Shown here in pieces: positions 1 through 6,484 of a stretch of DNA of 10,659 nucleotides; position 1 is the stretch's first letter; each line of letters opens with the position of its first letter. Below the pieces are notes generated by a model. That model was not told the DNA's origin. It saw only the letters and a list, made by a program, of their open reading frames with translations, and did no database searches. The position numbers were made by a program, and so were the translations under genes. Source of the stretch: Flavobacteriales bacterium UBA979 (GTDB lineage: Bacteria; Bacteroidota; Bacteroidia; Flavobacteriales_D; Sanyastnellaceae); the NCBI GenBank assembly GCA_002292325.1, contig DBBR01000073.1, forward strand, positions 1-10,659, read 5' to 3'.

Positions 1-26
1 ACCACGAAGGCCACGACCACGAAGGC
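1..26 (+). repeat. 15-bp-period in-frame repeat in the His-rich region of atpB
   Basis: The 11-mer ACCACGAAGGC occurs at 1-11 and again at 16-26, a period of 15 bases (five codons), coding for two successive His-Glu-Gly units. A degenerate continuation (HHEEE) follows. It may continue to the left of the window. This is a short low-complexity coding repeat rather than a mobile or regulatory element. Confidence 0.45.
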
Positions 27-1040
27 GATCATCACGAAGAGGAGTTTGTTGCGGGAACGTTTATCATCCACCACATTGCAGATGCCCACGACATTCATCT
101 GTTTGGTGATGTGCACATACCACTCCCCGTCATTCTTTATGCAGAAGGCCACGGTCTTCAGTTTTTCATGAGCAGCGCATTTGACGGACATGGACACGGA
201 GACAAGCACTTGCAGCGGGGCGGGATTGACTACACCTTGCATGCGGAAGACACCGAACTAGAGGATGGCCGCAGCGTCGTTTCTGGACAGATTACTGCAA
301 CGGAGGCTGGAATAGCGATTGGACTTTTTGACTTCTCAATCACCAAATCGATTTTCGGTATGCTGGTGATTCTTGCGCTTATGGTTTGGATGTTTTTGGG
401 TGTGGCCGGTTCTTACAAGAAAAACCCAGGTCAAGCTCCGAAAGGCATTGCAAACGCAATGGAGCCGCTGATTATCTTCATCCGTGATGAAATCGCGAAG
501 CCATCCATAGGAGACAAGGCTGATCGATTCATGCCATTTTTATTGACGGTCTTTTTCTTCATCTTTTTCTGTAACCTTTTGGGACTCGTTCCATTTCTGG
601 GAGCTTTCAACATTACGGGTACCATCGGGGTGACAGTGGTGTTGGCGACGTTGGTTTTCTTGTTGACCAACCTCAACGGGAATAAACATTACTGGGGACA
701 CATTTTCTGGCCTCCGGGGGTCCCGCTTCCAGTGAAGTTCATTCTGGTTCCGATCGAGGTGTTTGGTATTCTTATGAAGCCGGCCGTTTTGATGATTCGT
801 CTGACAGCGAATATTTCAGCGGGCCACATCATCATTCTCGCATTCACGAGTTTGATTTTCATATTTGGCGATGGCGGACAAGCTGCTGTTGCAGGATCAG
901 GCATGGGAATTTTCTCCACAGCCTTTATGATATTCATGTATTTCTTGGAGTTGTTGGTTGCGTTTTTGCAAGCTTTCGTGTTCACGTTGCTTGCGGCGAT
1001 TTATTTCGGTGACGCCACCCATGACCCCGCACACCATTGA
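1..1040 (+). CDS. atpB: F1Fo ATP synthase subunit a (5'-partial)
   Basis: This is the membrane stator subunit of the ATP synthase Fo sector; it forms the two half-channels that carry protons to and from the c-ring. The reading frame is open to the left edge (first whole codon at base 3), so the true start and probably a signal peptide lie outside. A GTG at 111 is an internal valine codon, not the start. The visible N-terminus is a His/Glu/Asp-rich segment (bases 3-50) followed by a soluble stretch up to about base 330, as in Bacteroidota a-subunits; five to six hydrophobic helices follow. The essential arginine is in the motif IRLTANISAGH (Arg codon 798-800; E. coli R210). The residue matching E. 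coli E219 is His (825-827) and that matching H245 is Glu (948-950, seven codons before the Gln of LQAF), the reciprocal swap known from many a-subunits. It is the first visible gene of the atp operon, 32 bases before atpE. Identity is very secure. Confidence 0.96.
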   Translation, partial: HEGHDHEGDHHEEEFVAGTFIIHHIADAHDIHLFGDVHIPLPVILYAEGHGLQFFMSSAFDGHGHGDKHLQRGGIDYTLHAEDTELEDGRSVVSGQITATEAGIAIGLFDFSITKSIFGMLVILALMVWMFLGVAGSYKKNPGQAPKGIANAMEPLIIFIRDEIAKPSIGDKADRFMPFLLTVFFFIFFCNLLGLVPFLGAFNITGTIGVTVVLATLVFLLTNLNGNKHYWGHIFWPPGVPLPVKFILVPIEVFGILMKPAVLMIRLTANISAGHIIILAFTSLIFIFGDGGQAAVAGSGMGIFSTAFMIFMYFLELLVAFLQAFVFTLLAAIYFGDATHDPAHH

Positions 1041-1072
1041 GTTAAAATCTATCCACAATAAAACCCAACATT

Positions 1073-1318
1073 ATGGAATTGTTGAGCATTCTTTTTGAAA
1101 TCGGAGTAGGTCAAGGTCTTGCAGGCCTTGGTGCAGGAGCAGCAGCTATTGGAGCTGGTATCGGTGTAGGTCGCATCGGCGGTTCTGCATTGGAAGCTAT
1201 GGCGCGCCAACCTGAAGCCACCAGTGATTTACGTTCGAACATGATTGTCGCGGCCGCACTCGTTGAGGGTGTTGCTTTGTTTGGCATCATCATTTGCTTG
1301 TTAGTAGCCCTCGGATAA
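1073..1318 (+). CDS. atpE: F1Fo ATP synthase subunit c (proton-type c-ring)
   Basis: This encodes the 81-residue hairpin protein that oligomerises into the rotating c-ring. Helix 1 (about residues 10-40) contains the glycine-packing motif GAGIGVG. The polar loop carries the conserved RQPE at 45-48. Helix 2 (about 54-80) holds the ion-binding carboxylate Glu65 in ALVEGVALFG. Counting from Arg45 to Glu65 gives the same spacing as the sodium-translocating Ilyobacter subunit. At the positions of its sodium ligands Gln32 and Ser66 this protein has Val32 and Gly66, so I infer that it carries protons. The ATG at 1073 follows an A-rich stretch without a Shine-Dalgarno sequence. The gene lies 32 bases after atpB and 7 before atpF. 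An open frame on the opposite strand is only a shadow. Length and sequence are typical of the family. Confidence 0.97.
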   Translation: MELLSILFEIGVGQGLAGLGAGAAAIGAGIGVGRIGGSALEAMARQPEATSDLRSNMIVAAALVEGVALFGIIICLLVALG

Positions 1319-1325
1319 TCCGATT

Positions 1326-1823
1326 ATGGGAGCGTTACTCACACCGGCCTTAGGGACCGTCATTTGGGCATCCATTGCGTTTCTTGTGGTGCTTTTTGTG
1401 CTCCGGCGGTTTGCTTGGGGTCCGATTCTTGCGGCCCTTGATGAGCGGGAGCAATCCATCGCGGGAGCCTTGAATGAGGCTGATAAGGTTCGCAAGGAAA
1501 TGGCTGAATTGGCCGCGAGCAACGAGAACGAATTGAAAGAGGCACGAGCTGAACGCGATCGCATGATGCGGGAAGCACGTGAAATGGCCGATTCGTTGGT
1601 TGCTGATGCAAAAAACAAGGCAAGAGAAGCGGCAGACAAAGAAGTCGCTTCTGCTAAGGATGCTATTGCGATCGAGCGCAAGGCAGCTGTTGCTGAGTTG
1701 AAGGCGGAAGTTGGCAACCTATCTCTGGATATTGCCGAGCGATTGCTTCGAGAAAAGTTGGAGTCATCCGACGAGCAAAAAGCGCTTGTCAATCGGCTCA
1801 TTGATGAATCCCCATTGAACTGA
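1326..1823 (+). CDS. atpF: F1Fo ATP synthase subunit b
   Basis: This 165-residue protein is the peripheral stalk subunit that ties the F1 head to subunit a. It has one N-terminal membrane helix (about residues 10-27, rich in V, L, I and F), then the conserved junction RRFAWGPILAALDERE with Trp and Pro just after the membrane. The rest is a long, highly charged Ala/Glu/Lys/Arg-rich coiled coil (about 40-155) that dimerises and contacts the delta subunit. Only one b-type gene is visible, so a homodimer is expected rather than the b/b' pair of phototrophs. The ATG at 1326 lies 7 bases after the atpE stop; the next start, atpH, is 4 bases after its stop, so translation is probably coupled. A 166-codon frame on the opposite strand mirrors this gene but is rejected as a shadow. 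Confidence 0.95.
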   Translation: MGALLTPALGTVIWASIAFLVVLFVLRRFAWGPILAALDEREQSIAGALNEADKVRKEMAELAASNENELKEARAERDRMMREAREMADSLVADAKNKAREAADKEVASAKDAIAIERKAAVAELKAEVGNLSLDIAERLLREKLESSDEQKALVNRLIDESPLN

Positions 1824-1827
1824 TCTC

Positions 1828-2385
1828 ATGGCAACTCCTCGCGCAGCCATACGATATGCCAAGTCCTTGTTCAGCCTTGCTGAAGAACAAGGGTCCATCG
1901 ATGCGATGGAGCAGGACGTACAAACTTTGAGTGCGACGATTGAAGCATCTGATGACCTAGAGTTGATGCTTCAGAGTCCGGTAATCAAGGCGGATGCGAA
2001 AGAGAAGATTCTAGTGAAGATTTTTGAAGGCCACATTGGTGCCCTTTCATTGGAATTTGTGAAGGTTTTAGTCAGGAAAGGACGAGAGTCCATCTTGCCT
2101 GCCATCATGCTTGAGGCACAGGGATTGGTGAGGACCAAACGAAACATACGGGTTGCAGAAGTGAAGACTGCTGTGCCCATGGATGATGAGTTGCGCAGCC
2201 GAGTTTCGGACGCACTCACTAAGCTACACGACGGCGACGTGGAATTACAAGAAACCGTTGAGCCCTCCTTGTTAGGTGGGTTTCAGCTATTGATGGACAA
2301 TCAAATGATTGACGCGAGCATCAAACGGGAACTTGAATTGCTGCGTCGTCATATTACCGATCACGATTACGAACCGGAATTTTAA
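1828..2385 (+). CDS. atpH: F1 ATP synthase subunit delta (OSCP-like)
   Basis: This 185-residue soluble protein sits at the top of the F1 head and joins it to the b-subunit stalk. The N-terminal helical domain begins with ATPRAAIRYAKSLFSLAEEQG, whose R-YA-SLF-LA pattern is typical of the family. The middle has LVRKGRESILPAI, matching the conserved L-KRGR-LLP-I region. The C-terminal half contains VEPSLLGGFQLLMDNQMID, the well-conserved delta/OSCP motif (usually D-SLIGGF-I-IGD-IID), followed by a short helix that binds subunit b. The start at 1828 is 4 bases after the atpF stop. The stop at 2383-2385 is followed by a 33-base gap, the largest gap inside the operon after that point, before atpA. 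The length is normal and no frameshift is seen. Confidence 0.95.
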   Translation: MATPRAAIRYAKSLFSLAEEQGSIDAMEQDVQTLSATIEASDDLELMLQSPVIKADAKEKILVKIFEGHIGALSLEFVKVLVRKGRESILPAIMLEAQGLVRTKRNIRVAEVKTAVPMDDELRSRVSDALTKLHDGDVELQETVEPSLLGGFQLLMDNQMIDASIKRELELLRRHITDHDYEPEF

Positions 2386-2418
2386 GCCGGTCAAAGAAAC
2401 CGAACACCAGCCGAAATC

Positions 2419-3996
2419 ATGGCAGAAATCAATCCAGCAGAAGTCTCTTCTATTTTGCGTGAACAACTCGCAGGCGTTAAGTCTGCGGCTGAATTGGAAG
2501 AAGTAGGAACCGTCCTTCAAGTCGGAGATGGCATTGCGCGCATCTATGGCCTGAGTAATGTGGAATCGGGCGAATTAATTGAGTTTGACAACGGTGTTCG
2601 GGGCATTGCCTTGAACCTGGAGGAGGACAATGTTGGTGCCGTTTTATTAGATCCTTCAGGAGATTTGAAAGAAGGTTCCACTGTAAAACGAACGGGCCGG
2701 ATCGCATCTGTGCGTGCCGGAGACGGCATGTTGGGTCGCGTCGTCAACACCTTGGGAGAGCCCATTGACGGAAAAGGGCCAATTACAGGTGAGCTATTCG
2801 AAATGCCGATCGAACGAAAGGCACCCGGTGTTATTTACCGACAGCCCGTAAGTGAACCGTTGCAAACCGGTATCAAGGCGATCGATGCAATGATTCCAAT
2901 TGGCCGTGGTCAGCGAGAATTAATCATCGGTGACCGACAAACGGGCAAGACTACGGTGGCGATTGACACCATAATCAACCAACGTGAATTTTATGAGGCG
3001 GGTGAGCCGGTATTTTGCATTTATGTTGCCATTGGTCAAAAAGGGTCAACGGTTGCGGGTATTGTGAAGATGTTGGAGGAGAATGGAGCGTTGCCGTACA
3101 CAGTGGTTGTAGCAGCGACAGCATCCGACCCTGCACCGCTTCAGTTCTACGCACCATTCACAGGTGCTGCGATTGGGGAATTCTTCCGAGATACAGGTCG
3201 AGCAGCATTGGTTGTTTATGATGATTTGTCAAAGCAAGCCGTTGCCTACCGTGAGGTATCGTTGTTGTTGCGCCGTCCTCCAGGACGTGAGGCTTACCCA
3301 GGAGACGTCTTTTACCTGCACAGCCGCTTATTGGAGCGCGCGGCGAAGGTGATAGGTGAGCAAGGGATTGCCTCTCAAATGAATGATTTGCCTGCTTCAT
3401 TGAAGGATAAGATTAAAGGCGGAGGCTCCTTGACGGCATTGCCGATTATTGAGACACAGGCGGGTGACGTTTCTGCGTATATCCCAACCAACGTAATCTC
3501 CATTACTGACGGTCAGATCTTTTTGGAGTCAAACCTGTTCTTGAGCGGTATTCGTCCAGCGATTAACGTCGGAATTTCTGTAAGTCGCGTTGGGGGTAAT
3601 GCCCAGATCAAGTCCATGAAAAAGGTTTCTGGTACGTTGAAGCTTGACCAAGCTCAGTACAGAGAGTTGGAGGCTTTCGCGAAGTTTGGTTCAGACTTGG
3701 ACGATGCTACGAAAGCGGTTTTGGACAAAGGTGAACGCAACGTCGAAATTTTGAAGCAAGACCTCAATAGCCCAATGCGTGTTGAAGATCAAATTGCGAT
3801 TATCTACTGCGGTGTTGAAGGCTTGCTGAAGAGCGTTCCGGTAAAGAAGGTGAAGGAATTCGAAGTAGCCTTCCTCGATTACTTGCGTTCGAAGCACGCG
3901 GATACAATGGACCAGTTGAAGAGCGGAAAGTACGGTGATGAGCAAAAGGCGGTCCTTACGGCTGCTGCCAAGGAAATGACGGCTCAATACGCATAA
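2419..3996 (+). CDS. atpA: F1 ATP synthase subunit alpha
   Basis: This is the 525-residue non-catalytic nucleotide-binding subunit; three copies alternate with three beta subunits in the F1 head. After an N-terminal helix and beta-barrel domain, the Walker A loop GDRQTGKT is at residues 171-178 (Lys177). The Gln inside it is characteristic of alpha rather than beta. The Walker B region ends in [12 protein letters not shown], followed by the conserved [20 protein letters not shown]. The ATP synthase alpha/beta signature [10 protein letters not shown] is followed by the arginine finger that reaches into the beta site (Arg390, codon 3586-3588, in SVSRVGG). The C-terminal helical domain ends in AKEMTAQYA. 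The ATG at 2419 gives the expected N-terminus ([16 protein letters not shown]) and length, about a dozen residues longer than in E. coli. The stop is 3 bases before atpG, indicating tight coupling. Confidence 0.98.
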   Translation: MAEINPAEVSSILREQLAGVKSAAELEEVGTVLQVGDGIARIYGLSNVESGELIEFDNGVRGIALNLEEDNVGAVLLDPSGDLKEGSTVKRTGRIASVRAGDGMLGRVVNTLGEPIDGKGPITGELFEMPIERKAPGVIYRQPVSEPLQTGIKAIDAMIPIGRGQRELIIGDRQTGKTTVAIDTIINQREFYEAGEPVFCIYVAIGQKGSTVAGIVKMLEENGALPYTVVVAATASDPAPLQFYAPFTGAAIGEFFRDTGRAALVVYDDLSKQAVAYREVSLLLRRPPGREAYPGDVFYLHSRLLERAAKVIGEQGIASQMNDLPASLKDKIKGGGSLTALPIIETQAGDVSAYIPTNVISITDGQIFLESNLFLSGIRPAINVGISVSRVGGNAQIKSMKKVSGTLKLDQAQYRELEAFAKFGSDLDDATKAVLDKGERNVEILKQDLNSPMRVEDQIAIIYCGVEGLLKSVPVKKVKEFEVAFLDYLRSKHADTMDQLKSGKYGDEQKAVLTAAAKEMTAQYA

Positions 3997-3999
3997 AGA

Positions 4000-4878
4000 A
4001 TGTCGGGCGGACTCAAAGAAGTAAGGGAGCGAATAACATCGGTGCAAAACACCGTGCAGATTACCTCTGCCATGAAAATGGTGGCAGCGGCTAAATTGCG
4101 CCGTGCTCAAGAAGCGATCACACGCATGCGACCATACGCAGAAAAGCTGCAGGCGGTCCTATCGAATGTGAGCGCCTCACTCGACAGTAGCGAAGGAGTG
4201 TATTCGCAGAAACGAGAAATCAAACGGGTTTTGTTGGTAGCCATTACGTCCAATCGAGGATTGTGTGGAGGTTTCAACAACAACATTATTAAGGCGGTCA
4301 AGGGCGGTATGTCAGACAAGGCCGTGGAGTATCATGTTTTGCCCTTGGGAAAGAAGGCGAACGACGCATTTAGAAAAGATAAATCGACCGAGCCGATTGG
4401 TTTTGGAGAGGATGATTGGAAAATCTTTGATGAGTTGAATTTTGACGCTGCCCAAGCGGTGGCCGAAAAAATCATGGTCCAGTTCGAGAATGGAACCTAT
4501 GATGAGGTAAAAATTGTGTACAACCGATTCATCAATGCTGCGGTTCAGGAGGCTACGTTTGAGGCGTATCTGCCACTTGAGGCTTCCGAAACCGAGGATG
4601 CATCGGCTAGCGCAGATACGGAGTATATTTTCGAACCGAATCAAACGGAAATTATTGAACGCATCATTCCGAATTCTCTGAAGGTTCAGCTGTACAAGGG
4701 TTTGCTTGACAGTCACGCTTCAGAGCATGGCGCGCGAATGACGGCAATGCACCAGGCCACGGAGAACGGCGGCGAGTTGCTGCGCGATCTGCGTATTTCG
4801 TACAACAAGGCCCGTCAAGCTGCGATTACGACGGAGATTTTAGAAATCGTCGCGGGCTCAGAGGCCCTGGATGGATAA
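4000..4878 (+). CDS. atpG: F1 ATP synthase subunit gamma
   Basis: This 292-residue protein is the central rotating shaft that couples c-ring rotation to conformational change in the beta subunits. Both coiled-coil ends are recognisable. The N-terminal helix has KEVRERITSVQNTVQITSAMKMVAAAKL, with the invariant ITSAMKMVAAAKLRRA core. The C-terminal helix has SYNKARQAAITTEILEIVAGSEAL. The globular Rossmann-like middle contains the family motif SNRGLCGGFN. An acidic, Ser/Ala-rich segment (about residues 194-207, bases 4579-4620) is probably a surface loop; similar acidic loops occur in this part of many Bacteroidota gamma subunits. The gene begins 3 bases after atpA. It is the last ATP synthase gene here: no beta or epsilon gene follows. 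Confidence 0.97.
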   Translation: MSGGLKEVRERITSVQNTVQITSAMKMVAAAKLRRAQEAITRMRPYAEKLQAVLSNVSASLDSSEGVYSQKREIKRVLLVAITSNRGLCGGFNNNIIKAVKGGMSDKAVEYHVLPLGKKANDAFRKDKSTEPIGFGEDDWKIFDELNFDAAQAVAEKIMVQFENGTYDEVKIVYNRFINAAVQEATFEAYLPLEASETEDASASADTEYIFEPNQTEIIERIIPNSLKVQLYKGLLDSHASEHGARMTAMHQATENGGELLRDLRISYNKARQAAITTEILEIVAGSEALDG

Positions 4879-4930
4879 AATCTTTTTGGCATCTTCCTTG
4901 CGATAGACGGACTAGCATTAGCTTAGGACC

Positions 4931-6361
4931 GTGGGATTTCAAACACGCATTTTATTTTCTATGTTGCTCGTCATTGTTCTGTCTTTGACGGGAACCATGT
5001 ACGTGGCATGGCAATTCGCAACGGAGCAAGAGGAATCCTACAATACTCAGCGATTGATCCGAAAAGAAGCGGCGGTCCAGCGTAGCTTGGAATACACATT
5101 GGACAGGCTGCCTTACACGTTTCAAACAAAGGACATTCCGATTGCCTTTTCAGACAGGATATGTGAATTGGCGGATATTCATGGAATGGATATTGCTTTA
5201 TATCAACCAGAGGGTAAGCTGTTGACCCAGTCGACGCTGGACGTGAATGAGGGAGCAGATATTTCGTTATCCGTTGAGGTCATGGAAGCATTGAGCACAT
5301 CAGATGACCGAATCCAAGGGGCGGACTACGGTTCTTCGGTCAAGGTGTATTGGAATGTGCGGGATCAGCGCAATGTCGTCTTGGGCATTGTCGGGGTTCG
5401 TTATCAGCGACGGGCATTGGAGTCAGGAGGCTTTAGAGCATTTTGGAGCCAATTGGCCCCCTTATACGTCATGCTTTTGTTAGGTGGAATGATTGTGGCT
5501 GCGATTTTATCCAATGGGTTGGTAAAGAACCTGAGAATAATCCGGGACCGCATGCGGGAATTGAATCCGCAAGAGATGCAGACCCCCATTGCGTATTCTC
5601 GCAAAGATGCGATCGGTGAATTGGTGGATCAATACAATGCGTTATTGAAACACCTGGAAATGACAGTGGAGGAATTAGCCAAAAAGGAACGGGAAGGTGC
5701 TTGGCGAATGATGGCGATGCAGGTCGCACATGAGATTAAGAATCCGTTGACGCCAATCAAGTTGGGCGCGCAGCATCTTGAACGTGCGTGGTCAGATGAA
5801 CGTCCGGACTTTGAAGAACGACTGAAACGGCACTGCCGTGTGGTGACGGAACAAATTGATGTATTGTCAGAAATTGCGCAAGACTTTTCGATGTTGGCCG
5901 CTGTCGGATTGAGTGAAATGGAGAGCATCGATGTTGCTGCAGTGCTCCGGGAATCTGTGGCGATGTATGAAGCTGCAGCTCCGAAGGTCGAATGGAATGA
6001 TGAAGGAATGGTGGACGAAGCACTGTGGATGCAGGGGTCAAAACCTCATTTGTTGAGGGCGTTTAACAATGTTCTATCCAATGCGGTAGATGCCGTTGAA
6101 GGGGTGGCAGAGGGGATGATAAGCGTCTCCGCTTCTTGCGAAGGTCCGCGCATCATCGTTCGGATTAAGGACAACGGTGTGGGCATCAAAGAGGAAGATC
6201 AAGGGTCAATTTTTGAACCGCGCTTTACATTGAAGAAGACAGGAACGGGGCTGGGCCTCACGATTACTCAATCGATTGTTAATCAAATGAATGGGACTAT
6301 AAAAGTGTCCTCAGAACACGATTTCGGGACAACTCTTACGCTTTCATTTTTAGTGAGTTAG
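4931..6361 (+). CDS. NtrY-like membrane sensor histidine kinase (HAMP, HisKA, HATPase_c)
   Basis: This is a 476-residue two-component sensor kinase of the inner membrane. Residues about 7-28 form TM1, about 30-170 an extracytoplasmic sensing domain with no motif I recognise, and 175-194 TM2. A HAMP linker follows (about 195-248). The phosphoacceptor His267 is in AHEIKNPLTPIKLGAQHL, and the Asn-Pro-Leu-Thr-Pro run is typical of NtrY/NtrB-type kinases. The ATPase domain shows the N box around Asn384 (FNNVLSNAVDAV), G1 DNGVGI (414-419), the F box IFEPRFT and G2 GTGLGL (438-443), so all catalytic elements are present. There is no receiver domain, and no response regulator lies beside it. The chosen GTG start at 4931 is preceded in frame by a stop at 4919-4921; ATG at 4961 (Met11) is an alternative but would shorten TM1. 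It lies 52 bases after atpG. The stimulus and partner cannot be read from the sequence. Confidence 0.9.
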   Translation: MGFQTRILFSMLLVIVLSLTGTMYVAWQFATEQEESYNTQRLIRKEAAVQRSLEYTLDRLPYTFQTKDIPIAFSDRICELADIHGMDIALYQPEGKLLTQSTLDVNEGADISLSVEVMEALSTSDDRIQGADYGSSVKVYWNVRDQRNVVLGIVGVRYQRRALESGGFRAFWSQLAPLYVMLLLGGMIVAAILSNGLVKNLRIIRDRMRELNPQEMQTPIAYSRKDAIGELVDQYNALLKHLEMTVEELAKKEREGAWRMMAMQVAHEIKNPLTPIKLGAQHLERAWSDERPDFEERLKRHCRVVTEQIDVLSEIAQDFSMLAAVGLSEMESIDVAAVLRESVAMYEAAAPKVEWNDEGMVDEALWMQGSKPHLLRAFNNVLSNAVDAVEGVAEGMISVSASCEGPRIIVRIKDNGVGIKEEDQGSIFEPRFTLKKTGTGLGLTITQSIVNQMNGTIKVSSEHDFGTTLTLSFLVS

Positions 6362-6392
6362 CAGTTTATGAACTGAGAACTGCTCATAACGA

Positions 6393-6431
6393 ATGCTAAG
6401 AATTTGTAAAATGAAGCAAATTTTTTAGCAT
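6393..6431 (+). terminator. AT-rich stem-loop after the kinase gene, possible terminator
   Basis: The arms ATGCTAA (6393-6399) and TTAGCAT (6425-6431) are exact inverted complements. The stem continues inward with a G-U pair, two A-T pairs, one bulged T (6421) and then TTTG against CAAA, closing on a loop of about eight bases. In an alternative view the inner stem AATTTG/CAAATT is followed by four Ts, resembling a weak intrinsic terminator. It lies 32 bases after the histidine kinase stop and 54 before susC, which fits a transcription boundary. The stem is AT-rich and no long T-run follows the full hairpin, so it could instead be a leader structure of the susC mRNA. Confidence 0.35.
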
Positions 6432-6484
6432 CATTGTCGGGGCGATTAGTGCCCAAACTGAAATGAAATTTTAAATCCTGTATA

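Noticed and set aside
111..1040. Treating the GTG at 111 as the start of atpB
   Set aside because: The frame remains open to the left edge, and the upstream codons encode the His-rich region and FVAGTFIIHHIADAHDIH, which resemble the N-terminal extension of Bacteroidota AtpB. The gene begins outside the window.
1301..1801. A 166-codon open frame on the minus strand opposite atpF
   Set aside because: It mirrors the atpF coding sequence almost exactly, and its Ser/Ala/Arg-rich composition is what the reverse complement of an Ala/Glu/Lys-rich coiled coil gives. No recognisable domain is present, and the + strand gene is certain.
3691..4110. A 139-codon minus-strand frame across the atpA-atpG junction
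   Set aside because: It lies opposite two certain ATP synthase genes and shows no family motif, so it is a shadow frame.
4312..4716. A 134-codon minus-strand frame opposite atpG
   Set aside because: It has no recognisable motif and lies wholly inside a certain gene; it is a shadow.
6403..6433. A possible Bacteroidota promoter upstream of susC (TTTG at 6403-6406, TA at 6426-6427)
   Set aside because: Spacing is about right, but the -7 element should read TAnnTTTG and here reads TAGCATCA, matching only the leading TA and one base of TTTG. The region also lies inside the stem-loop. The match is too weak to annotate.
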